Positions 8,848-19,416 of a stretch of DNA of 64,000 nucleotides are shown piece by piece (the stretch's first letter is position 1; the number at the start of each line of letters is the position of its first letter). The translations under genes and the position numbers were made by a program. Below the pieces are notes generated by a model. It did no database searches, was not told the origin of the DNA, and saw only the letters and a list, made by a program, of their open reading frames with translations. The DNA comes from Microbulbifer agarilyticus S89 (GTDB taxonomy: Bacteria; Pseudomonadota; Gammaproteobacteria; Pseudomonadales; Cellvibrionaceae): assembly GCF_000220505.1 (NCBI RefSeq), contig NZ_AFPJ01000007.1, forward strand, positions 1-64,000, in the 5' to 3' direction.

Positions 8848-9798
8848 ATGACCAGCACACAAAACCCGGCCGGAGACCAAACAGGCTACCCAACAGGAAA
8901 GTCCCACCCCAATCGCCTGATCATCGCGATTTCGTCACGCGTATTGTTTGACCTGCGGGAAAGTCATCAGATTTTCGAAGAGCAAGGTGTCGAGGCCTTT
9001 TCCGCTTACCAGGTTGAGCGAGAGAACGATATTTTGCCAAAGGGCGAGGCGTTTTCCCTCGTCGAAAAATTTTTGCAAATCAATGAGCGCCTGCCCGGAG
9101 ACCCAAGAGTTGAGGTGATACTGCTATCTCGCAACAGTGCAGATACGGGTTTGCGCGTGTTCAACTCAATAGAACACTATGGATTAAATATCAGCCGCGC
9201 GGCGTTTTGTAACGGCGGCAGTCCTTACCGGTATATATCACCCTTTGGCTGCCATCTTTTTCTGTCGACCGATGGCGAGGATGTGCGCAGGGCACTGGAG
9301 CAGGGCGTCGCCGCAGCGACGCTGATCCCGGGCGGCGCACGCCAGCGCGGCGATGAAGTACTGCGCTTTGCCTTTGATGGCGACGCGGTGTTGTTTTCCG
9401 ATGAGGCAGAACAAATCTTCAAGCGCGATGGTCTCGATGCGTTTACCAGCGCTGAACGCGCCTCCGCGAAAAAACCGTTGCAAGGAGGGCCGTTCAAAGG
9501 TTTCCTCGAAGCGCTGCAACAGCTACAAGCGGAATTCGACCCCGAGGATTGCCCGATCCGCACCGCGCTGGTTACCGCCCGTTCTGCACCAGCGCACGAA
9601 CGCGTCATCCGCACACTGCGCGCCTGGAATATTCGAATTGACGAGTCCATGTTCCTTGGCGGACTGCCCAAGGGTGAATTCCTGCGTGCGTTTGGTGCCG
9701 ACGTATTTTTCGACGACCAGCCCGTTCACTGCGCTTCCGCCGGCGCCCATGTGGCAACCGGGCATGTACCCCACGGAATTGCCAATCAAGGCAAATAG
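8848..9798 (+). CDS. 5'-nucleotidase (cytosolic type, HAD-like, PF06189 type)
   Basis: A 316-residue protein of the cytosolic 5'-nucleotidase family that dephosphorylates nucleoside monophosphates. The N-terminal part reads LIIAISSRVLFDL and the HAD-type motif FDGDAVLFSDEAE is around residue 172, supplying the nucleophilic aspartates. The C-terminal DVFFDDQ-H is the acidic motif that binds Mg2+. ATG 8848 follows the TetR stop by 9 bases, with AGGTG as a weak ribosome-binding site. Linkage to a TetR regulator suggests controlled purine or pyrimidine salvage, but this is inference. Confidence 0.87.
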   Translation: MTSTQNPAGDQTGYPTGKSHPNRLIIAISSRVLFDLRESHQIFEEQGVEAFSAYQVERENDILPKGEAFSLVEKFLQINERLPGDPRVEVILLSRNSADTGLRVFNSIEHYGLNISRAAFCNGGSPYRYISPFGCHLFLSTDGEDVRRALEQGVAAATLIPGGARQRGDEVLRFAFDGDAVLFSDEAEQIFKRDGLDAFTSAERASAKKPLQGGPFKGFLEALQQLQAEFDPEDCPIRTALVTARSAPAHERVIRTLRAWNIRIDESMFLGGLPKGEFLRAFGADVFFDDQPVHCASAGAHVATGHVPHGIANQGK

Positions 9799-10011
9799 GG
9801 CGTCAAGTAAACCCGCTTTCTGCTGCACTGCCGCGATTCAACATGTAGTTCGCAGCTCCTCGGTCACTTTTCGTAACCATTTGTTCACATTTCTCCCGGC
9901 CTTATCACGTTTAGTTGGCCCCACATGACATTCACTGCTATGCTTTTCGCGCATATAGTTGCATAGTTTTTATAACCATTTACTGGCGTCAAAAAGATCA
10001 ATTTCCATTGA

Positions 10012-11031
<1,020 letters not shown>

Positions 11032-11119
11032 GACCCGAGGTAGGGCCCATAGCGTTGTTGGCGGCCACGCCGTCAGCGCGTCGCCGCATTGAATCAACTG
11101 ATGGTATCAATGGATAGCA

Positions 11120-11401
11120 TCAAGCCGCCAGCTTGGCCAACACCTCTTTGGCGAACTTGAAGTACACCGTATAGACCTCGGGCGCCTTGCCTTCTTCTTC
11201 CACAACAAAAAACGGCGCGCGCTGCACGTTGAGCTTTTGAGCCAACAGCATGCCGGCACTGGCTGGATCGCGCTCATCGGCAATGAGCGTTTCGTCTAGG
11301 AATTTTTCCTGGTCGTTTTCCTTGAGCTTTTGCTCAACGTCCCGGCATTTCCCGCACGGGGAACCATCTGCAAGAATTTTCTTTACCAGCGTAATTCGCA
11401 T
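11120..11401 (-). CDS. Small thioredoxin-fold protein with CGKC motif
   Basis: A 93-residue protein of the glutaredoxin/thioredoxin-like fold. It begins MRITLVKKILADGSPCGKC, with the redox pair CxxC near residues 16-19, and has the cis-proline region VQRAPFFVVEEEG near residue 60. The ATG at 11401 is preferred over a longer frame that starts 13 codons earlier, as an AAGG motif precedes it and the fold begins at MRITLV. It could reduce a specific partner disulfide or act in sulfur metabolism. Proximity to cysB hints at the latter, but this is inference. Confidence 0.75.
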   Translation of the reverse strand: MRITLVKKILADGSPCGKCRDVEQKLKENDQEKFLDETLIADERDPASAGMLLAQKLNVQRAPFFVVEEEGKAPEVYTVYFKFAKEVLAKLAA

Positions 11402-11566
11402 GAAACACAGCCTTATTGTGTAGGGCCGTCGCCTCGGCATTCAGGCATAGCCCGTGCCCGGGGGCGGCTAAAATCCAGTGAATCTAATGATTGGCGCGGA
11501 ATCTAGCAAAGAAAGGAAACCGTGGGAAATATCGAAGGGCGATAATTCTATAACCTGCGGCGGCAC

Positions 11567-12913
11567 TCAGGAGAAGCGCGCCTCCAGGGTATCGAGGAAG
11601 ATGCGGACCTTATCCAGGCACTCACGATGTTCGGCCGCCGGATCGGAGTCCGCCACGATGCCGCCGCCAGCGGCGCAATGGATCTTGCCACTACTTGCGG
11701 TGAGGGTGCGAATGGCAATATTCGTGTCCGCACGCCCACAGCTACTGAGGTAACCAATGCTGCCGCAGTAGGCACCGCGGGGGCTGTCTTCGAGCTCGCG
11801 AATAACTTCCATGGCGCGGCGCTTGGGGGCACCAGTAATCGAGCCGCCGGGGAAGCATGCGGCAAGCACGTCGGCGTACTCCACATCTTGTGGCAGTTGC
11901 CCGTTGATGGTGCTCACCAGGTGATGCACGTTGGCAAAACTTTGGAGCTCGAACAGATTTGGCACCCGGACACTACCGCGCTCGCAGACTTTACCGAAGT
12001 CATTGCGCAGCAAATCCACGATCATCAGGTTCTCAGCACGATCTTTGCGGCTGTCTCGCAGCTGCTGTGCCAGCGCCGCATCCTCGGCAGGAGTTTCGCC
12101 ACGCGGCACCGTGCCCTTGATGGGTTCGGTTTGCAGGAAGCGCCCATCCACGAGAATAAACCGCTCCGGTGAAAAGCTGAGCAGCTGTCCTTGCGGGAGG
12201 GAGAGGTACGCAGAAAATGGACCCGCGGCCGCTTCACGCAACGCGAGATACGCGGTAAACGGGTCGCCCTCGTAGGAAGCTGTGAAGCGCTGCGTGAAAT
12301 TTGCCTGGTAGATATCGCCAGCCCGGATGTAATCGAGAATAGACTCGATACGCCGCGCATACTCCTCCGAGTCATATTCGTGCTGGAAAGGCTGTGCGAG
12401 CTTGAACGCGTCCTGGACTGGTGCAGGCTTTTCCCAGTCAATGGCCGCAAAGCGCTGTTGCAGGTCCAGCTTTTGATAGCGGGTGCACGCGGGGTGGAAA
12501 ACCAGGTGGGTTGCGCCCAGCTGGTGGTCAGCGATCAGTGCCCAGCTGTACAGCCCAAAGGCACCTGCCGGCAGGGGCGTAGGGCGCAGATCCGCGGTCA
12601 AGAAATTGCCGTGACTGCCCAGCTCGTAGCCTGCAAAGCCTATGGCACCACCACAAAATGGGATTTGCTGGTCTACTTCCTGCGGTGCCAGTTCGCAGAG
12701 CAAATCATCCAGGGCCGCGAACGGTGCCGGGTCGCCTGCACTCAGGGTCAGCGAAGCGATCGGGTCTGCACTGATGATGTCGAAACGCCCGCCGCTGGCA
12801 CGGGGCTGCCCCGAATCCAACCAGACCGGACAGGGTAGGTCCCCGAGCGCCGCAAAGGCTGCACCGAGATTACGGGAATAGGGCAGGGAAATGATCTGCA
12901 AAACGTCAACCAA
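11567..12913 (-). CDS. pabB: Aminodeoxychorismate synthase component I
   Basis: A 448-residue chorismate-utilising enzyme that aminates chorismate to 4-amino-4-deoxychorismate for folate synthesis, using ammonia from the PabA/TrpG glutaminase. Characteristic segments are IRAGDIYQANFTQRF, PIKGTVPRGETPAEDA, LLRNDFGKVCERGSV and the C-terminal GSITGAPKRRAMEVI. The lack of the anthranilate-synthase feedback site and the short N-terminal part favour PabB over TrpE. The start is uncertain: TTG 12913 is shown, but GGAAG lies very close to it, and a second in-frame TTG at 12901 is possible. No pabA neighbour is present. Confidence 0.93.
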   Translation of the reverse strand: MVDVLQIISLPYSRNLGAAFAALGDLPCPVWLDSGQPRASGGRFDIISADPIASLTLSAGDPAPFAALDDLLCELAPQEVDQQIPFCGGAIGFAGYELGSHGNFLTADLRPTPLPAGAFGLYSWALIADHQLGATHLVFHPACTRYQKLDLQQRFAAIDWEKPAPVQDAFKLAQPFQHEYDSEEYARRIESILDYIRAGDIYQANFTQRFTASYEGDPFTAYLALREAAAGPFSAYLSLPQGQLLSFSPERFILVDGRFLQTEPIKGTVPRGETPAEDAALAQQLRDSRKDRAENLMIVDLLRNDFGKVCERGSVRVPNLFELQSFANVHHLVSTINGQLPQDVEYADVLAACFPGGSITGAPKRRAMEVIRELEDSPRGAYCGSIGYLSSCGRADTNIAIRTLTASSGKIHCAAGGGIVADSDPAAEHRECLDKVRIFLDTLEARFS

Positions 12914-13088
12914 ACTTCCGGGCGGGTTTACCGCGCCGCTTTCTCACGAGCAATAGGCGTCGCCTTGTGGGCGGCGCTACTTTACTCCAAATTGCTCGCT
13001 GAGCCTAACGAAACACCCTTGCCAGTGTTTCACCATACGCAGTAATACGCTCTTCGTGCTCAGTCCGCTCACTGTGCACTATGAAAAT

Positions 13089-13973
13089 TTAGCTGATTCT
13101 GCGCTCAATTCCCGCTTGCGACATGAGTCGGGTTGCTAACTCCTCTACCGACAGCTCGGTCGCATCTAGGTAGGGGATCTGTGCGCGCCTGAGCATTTGT
13201 TCCACCTGACGGACCTCAAACTCGCATTGCTCCGGCGACGCGTAGCGGCTGTTGGCGCGTCGTTCCTGGCGAATACTCATGAGGCGACGCGGGTCGATCG
13301 TGAGGCCGAAGAGTTTGTGTTGATAGGGGCGCAGGATCTTCGGCAGGGAGGTAGAGTCCATGTCCTCTTCGGTGATGGGGTAGTTTGCCGCGCGCAAACC
13401 AAACTGCAGCGCCAGATACAGGCATGTCGGTGTCTTGCCCGAGCGCGAAACACCAACCAGGATCACATCCGCGCTTTCAAACTCACGCGTACGCCGGCCA
13501 TCGTCATTGTCCATGGCAAAGTGCACTGCATCCATCCGCGCGCTATAGCGGCTGTCGTTGGAAATCCCATGGGAAACACCCACCGTGCGCACCGGGTTTG
13601 TCCCAAACAGGTTTGCCAGTGGGGCAAGGTAGCTCTCAAATACATCGAGCATCAACGCCGAACTTTCATGCAGCTGATTGCGAATCTGATCGGAAACAAT
13701 ACTGGTGATAATAATTGGCTGCAGGCCAGATTCTTCAGCAGCACGCTCTATACGTTGTAAAACCTGTTTTACCCGCGCCTCTGAGTCCACATAAGGGACA
13801 GTCACTTGCTCTACCGGCTGGTCGCGAAACTGTGCCAACAGGCTGTGGCCGATACCTTCTACGGTAAGACCGGTGCCATCTGAAATAAAAAACGCGGTGC
13901 GCTTTTTGCCGCTGGGTGTTGCGGCGGCATGATCTTCGGTCACAGGTGTAGGGTTCGGTGTGGAATCCGTCAT
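13089..13973 (-). CDS. ppsR: PEP synthase regulatory protein (bifunctional kinase / pyrophosphorylase)
   Basis: A 294-residue DUF299-family protein that inactivates PEP synthase by ADP-dependent phosphorylation of a threonine and reactivates it by Pi-dependent removal. It opens with FFISDGTGLTVE and has the P-loop GVSRSGKTPT at residues 173-182 followed by NYPI. The ATG at 13973 is chosen because the upstream extension has no family counterpart. The N-terminal 20 residues are rich in Thr, Pro and Ala. It is divergent from ppsA, its target, a pairing also known from Pseudomonas, which supports the call. Confidence 0.95.
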   Translation of the reverse strand: MTDSTPNPTPVTEDHAAATPSGKKRTAFFISDGTGLTVEGIGHSLLAQFRDQPVEQVTVPYVDSEARVKQVLQRIERAAEESGLQPIIITSIVSDQIRNQLHESSALMLDVFESYLAPLANLFGTNPVRTVGVSHGISNDSRYSARMDAVHFAMDNDDGRRTREFESADVILVGVSRSGKTPTCLYLALQFGLRAANYPITEEDMDSTSLPKILRPYQHKLFGLTIDPRRLMSIRQERRANSRYASPEQCEFEVRQVEQMLRRAQIPYLDATELSVEELATRLMSQAGIERRIS

Positions 13974-14227
13974 AATTTTTTCTTGATCAACAGATACATT
14001 GCGACAAAACACGCTCGTAGGTTTTGTAATTGAAGCAGCGAGTGCTTCTGGCCAGCTAATCAATCATACAACACTCATGCACTCACTCGTACCGCCGCGT
14101 GCGGTCATGTGTGCGCAGCGCGATGTAGTCAAAACCCGTCCCGGCACGCAAATCTTGTAGAAAAATTACAACAAATATTGGCGAATTTGAGTGGTATTTG
14201 CGGGGTATTATTTACAAAACCCTTCCT

Positions 14228-14233
14228 TATAAT
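14228..14233 (+). promoter_or_regulatory. Probable -10 element of ppsA
   Basis: A consensus TATAAT lies 36 bases before the ppsA start codon. No good -35 hexamer is seen at the standard spacing; the region upstream is AT-rich with several TTTG/TTTA motifs. An activator-dependent promoter is possible. Confidence 0.45.
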
Positions 14234-14268
14234 TTGCCGCCAGAAACGCAGTCTTAGAGGACAGATCA

Positions 14269-16638
14269 TTGACCACTTATACTCTCGATTTCGCGAAACT
14301 GGGCATGGCGGATGTCGACAAGGTTGGCGGCAAGAACGCCTCTCTTGGTGAAATGATCTCGTCACTGTCAGGGGCTGGCGTTAGTGTGCCCGGTGGCTTC
14401 GCCACAACTGCGGAGGCTTTTCGTGAGTTCCTGAGCAGCGCAAATCTAGACGCGCGTATTGCCGAGCGCCTGCAAAACCTGGATGTGGATGACGTTACTG
14501 CCCTGGCCGCCGCGGGTGAGGAAATCCGCCAGTGGCTGCTGGATACGCCATTTCCCGCACAGCTCGAAAAAGAAATTCGCGAGGGTTACGAAGCCCTCGG
14601 CGGCGGCGAGACTGCCGTGGCCGTGCGCTCATCGGCGACCGCAGAAGATTTGCCGGACGCTTCATTTGCCGGCCAGCAGGAGACCTTCCTGAACATCCGT
14701 GGTATCGATTCTGTGCTGCAGGCGGTCCGTGAAGTATTTGCCTCGCTGTACAACGACCGCGCCATTGCCTACCGCGTGCACACGGGCTACGCAGACGTAG
14801 GGGTATACCTCTCTGCCGGCATTCAGCACATGGTGCGCAGCGAAACCGGCGCTTCCGGGGTGATGTTTACCCTGGATACCGAAAGCGGTTTCCGCGATGT
14901 GATTTTTGTTACCGCGGCCTACGGCCTCGGCGAGACCGTGGTGCAGGGCGCGGTGAACCCAGACGAGTTTTACCTCTACAAACCCGCACTGGAAGCCGGC
15001 CGCCCGTCAATTTTGCGTCGCAACCGCGGCAGTAAAGCAATCAAGATGGTTTACGACGCCAGCGGAGATTGTGGCCGTTCGGTCAAAACTGTGCCGGTCG
15101 ACGAAGTGGACCGCCTGCGGTTTGCTCTGAATGAGCAGGAGTTAACGGAACTCGCCAATCAGGCTCGCAAGATCGAAGCGCATTACCAGCGCCCCATGGA
15201 CATCGAATGGGCGAAAGACGGCGACAGCGGCAAACTGTTTATCGTCCAGGCCCGTCCTGAGACCGTGCGCTCACGAGACACCGGTACCAGCATCGAACGC
15301 TACAAGCTTCAGGAGCGCAGCGAAGTGCTGTGTGAGGGACGCGCCATTGGCCAGCGCATTGGTGCCGGCCCTGTGCGGGTGCTCGAATCCGTTGAAGACA
15401 TGGCGCAGATGCAGGACGGCGACGTACTGGTCACCGATATGACCGATCCAGATTGGGAACCGGTACTGAAAAAGGCCAGCGCTATCGTTACCAATCGCGG
15501 CGGGCGTACCTGCCACGCAGCGATCATTGCACGTGAGTTAGGCATTCCGGCGGTGGTCGGCTGTGGCGATGCCACCGAGAAGCTGTCTACCGGTACCCCG
15601 GTAACCGTGACCTGTGCCGAGGGCGATACGGGCTTTGTGATGTCTGGTCAGCTGGATTTCGAGCGCTCGCTCACCGAAGTCAAGGACATGCCCGACTTAC
15701 CGTTTAAGATCATGTTGAATGTGGGCAACCCGGACCGTGCCTTTGCCTTCAGTAACCTGCCGAACCAGGGGGTCGGCCTTGCGCGCCTGGAGTTTATTCT
15801 CAACCGCATGATTGGTATTCACCCCCGTGCGCTGCTGGAACTGGACCGCCTCCCGCAGGAGCTGCAACACACCATTCGCAATCGCATCGGTGGCTATGCA
15901 TCCCCTGAGGACTTTATCGTCGAAAAACTGGTTGAAGGCATCTCCACTCTCGCCGCCGCTTTCGCACCGAATCGCACCATCGTGCGCCTCTCAGACTTTA
16001 AGTCCAACGAGTATGCACACTTGGTGGGTGGGCAAATGTATGAGCCCAGCGAAGAAAACCCGATGCTGGGCTTCCGCGGTGCCGCGCGTTACCGCTCCAA
16101 AGATTTCCGCCAGTGCTTTGCGCTGGAGTGTAAGGCGCTCAAGAAGGTCCGCGACGAGATGGGCCTGACCAATGTTGAGATTATGGTGCCATTCGTACGT
16201 ACACCGGATGAGGCCCGCCAGGTAATTGAGCTGCTGGAACAGAACGGCCTCAAGCGCGGGGAAAACGGGCTCAAAGTCATCATGATGTGCGAGCTTCCCT
16301 CAAACGCCTTGCTGGCCGAGGATTTCCTGCAGTACTTCGATGGTTTCTCGATCGGTTCCAACGATCTGACACAGCTGACCTTGGGCCTGGACCGCGATTC
16401 CGGGCTGGTGGCCGAACTGTTCGATGAGCGTGACCCAGCGGTGAAAATGTTGCTGTCACGGGCCATTCAGGCGTGTAAGAAAGCAGGTAAATACGTCGGC
16501 ATTTGTGGTCAGGGTCCGTCTGACCATAAAGACTTTGCCCAGTGGCTGATGGATGAGGGTATCGACAGTGTGTCCCTCAATCCGGACACTGCGGTGGATA
16601 CCTGGCTGTATCTCGCCAACCAGGGTGTTGCGGAATAG
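14269..16638 (+). CDS. ppsA: Phosphoenolpyruvate synthase
   Basis: A 789-residue enzyme that converts pyruvate and ATP to PEP, AMP and phosphate, the first step of gluconeogenesis from C3 acids. The N-terminal ATP-grasp part contains [12 protein letters not shown] and [19 protein letters not shown]. The swivelling phosphohistidine domain has [11 protein letters not shown] with catalytic His416 and Thr414, the residue PpsR-type kinases modify. The C-terminal barrel carries [12 protein letters not shown] and [17 protein letters not shown]. The start is TTG 14269, with TTAGAGG 8 bases upstream. It sits divergently to ppsR. Confidence 0.97.
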   Translation: MTTYTLDFAKLGMADVDKVGGKNASLGEMISSLSGAGVSVPGGFATTAEAFREFLSSANLDARIAERLQNLDVDDVTALAAAGEEIRQWLLDTPFPAQLEKEIREGYEALGGGETAVAVRSSATAEDLPDASFAGQQETFLNIRGIDSVLQAVREVFASLYNDRAIAYRVHTGYADVGVYLSAGIQHMVRSETGASGVMFTLDTESGFRDVIFVTAAYGLGETVVQGAVNPDEFYLYKPALEAGRPSILRRNRGSKAIKMVYDASGDCGRSVKTVPVDEVDRLRFALNEQELTELANQARKIEAHYQRPMDIEWAKDGDSGKLFIVQARPETVRSRDTGTSIERYKLQERSEVLCEGRAIGQRIGAGPVRVLESVEDMAQMQDGDVLVTDMTDPDWEPVLKKASAIVTNRGGRTCHAAIIARELGIPAVVGCGDATEKLSTGTPVTVTCAEGDTGFVMSGQLDFERSLTEVKDMPDLPFKIMLNVGNPDRAFAFSNLPNQGVGLARLEFILNRMIGIHPRALLELDRLPQELQHTIRNRIGGYASPEDFIVEKLVEGISTLAAAFAPNRTIVRLSDFKSNEYAHLVGGQMYEPSEENPMLGFRGAARYRSKDFRQCFALECKALKKVRDEMGLTNVEIMVPFVRTPDEARQVIELLEQNGLKRGENGLKVIMMCELPSNALLAEDFLQYFDGFSIGSNDLTQLTLGLDRDSGLVAELFDERDPAVKMLLSRAIQACKKAGKYVGICGQGPSDHKDFAQWLMDEGIDSVSLNPDTAVDTWLYLANQGVAE

Positions 16639-16693
16639 ACACTTCTGACTGCGATCCTGTAGCAGCCTGTTGCTTAATCGTAGAATTTCAAGC

Positions 16694-16720
16694 AAAGCGC
16701 CTTTTTTAAGGCGCTTTTTT
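16694..16720 (+). terminator. Rho-independent terminator of ppsA
   Basis: Stem AAAGCGCCTT (16694-16703), loop TTTT, stem AAGGCGCTTT (16708-16717), continuing into a T-tract to 16720. Confidence 0.92.
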
Positions 16721-17010
16721 GTTATTTGCCAATAGGAAAATATTCCCTGACAGGCGGAAAAATTGGAGACAAGAGGTGTGGTCATTTCACCGCTTTAGTC
16801 TTGTGAAACGACATGCTTGAATCTAAGTGAATTGCCAAATTCCATAAAACTGCTATACGCCCGATGAAATCAATCTAAGCGCAAAATTTCACATCAATAG
16901 AATCGAAAGAGCTTTCACATAAGTGTTATTCGCGGCCGTGAGAGTGATTCATTCAAATCTGTCTATTCGAAGCAGAAGCCAACGATTCTAGTTCTGACTG
17001 AGGTGTGATC
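16721..17010. other. Intergenic region before the L,D-transpeptidase gene
   Basis: After the ppsA terminator no gene is visible. The octamer AATCTAAG occurs twice (16820-16827 and 16872-16879), and TGAAAT (16865-16870) is an inverted partner of ATTTCA (16886-16891). These could be regulator contacts for the downstream cell-wall gene, but they are short and may be chance. Confidence 0.4.
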
Positions 17011-17691
17011 ATGCTTAGACATTTTCAAGTCTCTCCCGACGATTCAGCAATCCATTCAAACCATCAGCGAAGTCGGCAGTACCTGCGCAACCAACCGGGA
17101 GGGGATGTGAGTGTCGCAGAGGACGTATCTACCATTTCCCGTCGCGTAATGGCTACGGTCATGCTGCTCGTGGGTGGCTTAATCGGTACTCTTTGGCCAT
17201 CGTTTGCGGAAGCAAATCGGGGCGGCAACTGGTTTGACGATGCCGCCGCGATGAATTCTTCCGGCGCACCCTCTATCCGCATTAACCTGAGCGAGCAGAA
17301 AGCCTACTTTTACAAGGGTGGCCGTCTGGTAGGCACATCCCTCATCTCATCGGGTAAAAAAGGTTTTCGCACGGGCACCGGTAAGTTCCGTGTGCTGGCG
17401 AAGCGCCCCAATCACCGCTCCAGCATTTACGGCAGTTATGTTGATCGTAACACCGGCCGTGTAGTGCGTGCCGATGTGGATACGCGCAAACACCGTCGTC
17501 CTGCCGGCACCTACTATCGCGGTGCAAAAATGAATCACTACATCCGCTTTAACGGTGGTATTGGCCTGCATGCCTCTGGCCATGTACCGCGCTATCCTGC
17601 ATCGCACGGCTGTGTACGCATGCCCCCACACATGGCACGCAAGTTCTATCAATACGCGCGTGTCGGTATGCCTGTGACCGTTACCTACTAA
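17011..17691 (+). CDS. L,D-transpeptidase (YkuD domain), membrane-anchored
   Basis: A 226-residue periplasmic peptidoglycan-crosslinking or lipoprotein-attaching enzyme. A polar N-terminal stretch of about 45 residues precedes one hydrophobic segment (about 46-66, ATVMLLVGGLIGTLWPSF) that anchors or exports it. The YkuD domain follows, beginning SIRINLSEQKAYFY. The catalytic motif is complete: His187 in LHASGH and SHGCVR with Cys201 as nucleophile. The start is ATG 17011, with GAGG 7 bases upstream. The protein is rich in Arg, Lys and His. The long cytoplasmic tail before the helix is unusual for the family; a later start near the helix is possible. A terminator follows it. Confidence 0.92.
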   Translation: MLRHFQVSPDDSAIHSNHQRSRQYLRNQPGGDVSVAEDVSTISRRVMATVMLLVGGLIGTLWPSFAEANRGGNWFDDAAAMNSSGAPSIRINLSEQKAYFYKGGRLVGTSLISSGKKGFRTGTGKFRVLAKRPNHRSSIYGSYVDRNTGRVVRADVDTRKHRRPAGTYYRGAKMNHYIRFNGGIGLHASGHVPRYPASHGCVRMPPHMARKFYQYARVGMPVTVTY

Positions 17692-17778
17692 CGGCAGGTT
17701 CTGCTAACAGCAAAGTTTGGCAGCCTGCGCCCGAGCCCGACACGCGGTGTCTGCGCTCGGGAATCCGGCAGGCCCTGT

Positions 17779-17817
17779 TGCCGGGTATTATCCATCGTGG
17801 TGATACCCGGCATTTTT
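17779..17817 (+). terminator. Rho-independent terminator of the L,D-transpeptidase gene
   Basis: Ten-base arms TGCCGGGTAT (17779-17788) and ATACCCGGCA (17803-17812) enclose a 14-base loop and are followed by five T. Confidence 0.85.
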
Positions 17818-17915
17818 GTGTGTGCAATGCGAAAACTATCACTTAACGGTTATGATGCTTGCTTATCAGCCGGGCAGTCGGCACTGCTAAAACCTTTTGA
17901 TTTTCGGAGCGCATC

Positions 17916-18404
17916 ATGGCCAACAAACCTATTTCGACCCCCGATCTTTGCGACGAATTTCCCCAACTGGTTCAGGTAGTCGAGCCAGGCTTCATTAACT
18001 TTGGCGGACGCGAAACCTTCGGCGGCAAGATCACCACCATTAAGTGTTTTGAAGATAACTCTTTGGTGCGTGACTTGGTGGCGGAAGAGGGGGCAGGACG
18101 GGTGCTGGTAGTCGACGCAGGTGGCTCCATGCGACGTGCGTGTCTTGGTGACATGCTGGCGGAGAAAGCATTCAACAATCACTGGGAAGGCATCCTCATG
18201 TATGGCTGCATCCGTGACGTAGATGAAATTTCTCAACTACAGTTAGGAGTGCAGGCGCTGGGAAGTCACCCAATGAAGACGGACAAAAAGGGCATCGGTG
18301 AACGCGATGTTGCAGTGACTTTTGGCGGCGTTACCTTTAATCCCGGAGAGTATTTATACGCTGACAATAACGGTGTGATAGTTTCCGCAAAACCACTGAT
18401 GTAA
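17916..18404 (+). CDS. rraA: RraA family protein, regulator of ribonuclease E activity
   Basis: A 162-residue protein of the RraA fold. In E. coli it binds the RNase E scaffold and restrains RNA decay. The sequence shows TPDLCDEFP at the N terminus, [17 protein letters not shown], the central [19 protein letters not shown], and the closing [14 protein letters not shown]. Some family members are instead 4-hydroxy-4-methyl-2-oxoglutarate aldolases. The length and close match to the regulator group favour RraA. GGAG lies 8 bases before ATG 17916. The DMT exporter gene begins immediately after its stop, so the two are likely cotranscribed. Confidence 0.93.
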   Translation: MANKPISTPDLCDEFPQLVQVVEPGFINFGGRETFGGKITTIKCFEDNSLVRDLVAEEGAGRVLVVDAGGSMRRACLGDMLAEKAFNNHWEGILMYGCIRDVDEISQLQLGVQALGSHPMKTDKKGIGERDVAVTFGGVTFNPGEYLYADNNGVIVSAKPLM

Positions 18405-18405
18405 C

Positions 18406-19248
18406 TTGGCAATATCGGATTCAATTTTATTTTCTCTGGTCCTTCTATCCGCGCTGGCACACGCTGTATGGAACGCAGTCGTTAAACATAGTGGGGAAGC
18501 GTTCCTACAGCTTGCGATGATCCGCAGTGTCGGCCTCTTCGCCGGCATTCTCCTCGCCACACAGCTGCCATTGCCTTCGCAGTCCTCGCTGGTCTTTCTT
18601 ATTGGTGGCGCACTGTTCCAGTACCTGTATTTCTTCCTGCTCTCGCGGTCCTACCACGCGCTCGACTATGGCACCGCCTACCCAATCGCCCGCGGCGTCA
18701 CACCACTGATGGTGGCATCCGCGGCACTGGTATTCCTCGATGAATCACTGGAACCCATGCAGATCGTCGGGGTGTTGCTGGTGAGTTGCGGCATATTCGC
18801 CCTGATCATGAAAGAACTGCGGGTCAGCTCTGCGGGCATCTATTACTCACTCGGCACGGGTATCGCTATTACCGGCTATACCACACTGGGTGCGGCAGGC
18901 GTCCGTACCGTAGAAAACCCATGGAGTTTCGTCGCCTGGCTCGAAATCCTGTCCGGTGGCGGCGTCATTGTGGCCGTTCTGCTGACACGGCCTTTGAAAG
19001 GGTTGGCTTTCGCACGCGCCAACTTTTTACGCAGTTCGCTATCGGGGATACTCGCCACCAGTGGGTTTGGAATCGCCCTATGGGCGACTTCACTGATGCC
19101 TGTGGCGGCAGTCGCCGCAACCCGCGAGGTAAGCATCCTGTTTGCATCGCTCATTTCTGTGTTTTTGCTCAAGGAACGCCTTTCCCTTCGCCGCGTATGT
19201 GGCGCCCTGATTATCTTTTGTGGCATTGGCGCGTTAGCGCTTGCCTGA
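18406..19248 (+). CDS. EamA/DMT family transporter
   Basis: A 280-residue inner-membrane protein with about ten hydrophobic helices arranged as two EamA repeats, of the drug/metabolite transporter superfamily. Such proteins usually export amino acids, metabolites or sugars. Recognisable family segments are AHAVWNAVVKHSGE at the N terminus, YPIARGVTPLMVA before the first repeat ends, and STREVSILFASL-type residues (here ATREVSILFASLISVFLLKERL) near the end. The start is TTG 18406, with only one base separating it from the rraA stop, which implies translational coupling. The substrate is unknown. Confidence 0.87.
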   Translation: MAISDSILFSLVLLSALAHAVWNAVVKHSGEAFLQLAMIRSVGLFAGILLATQLPLPSQSSLVFLIGGALFQYLYFFLLSRSYHALDYGTAYPIARGVTPLMVASAALVFLDESLEPMQIVGVLLVSCGIFALIMKELRVSSAGIYYSLGTGIAITGYTTLGAAGVRTVENPWSFVAWLEILSGGGVIVAVLLTRPLKGLAFARANFLRSSLSGILATSGFGIALWATSLMPVAAVAATREVSILFASLISVFLLKERLSLRRVCGALIIFCGIGALALA

Positions 19249-19416
19249 TCAGTAGCAAGCGCTGTTCCTGTGCGAGTCTTTGCCCCTTATCGGCCGCTAG
19301 ATTGCCTATAGTTGCAATGACCTTATTTTAAGATGACTAGTCGTGAGGATTGTTTCTCGACTATCCGCTCCTTTTCACAGTCACTCAAATGTAACGGCCT
19401 CTCCAAAGGACAAATA

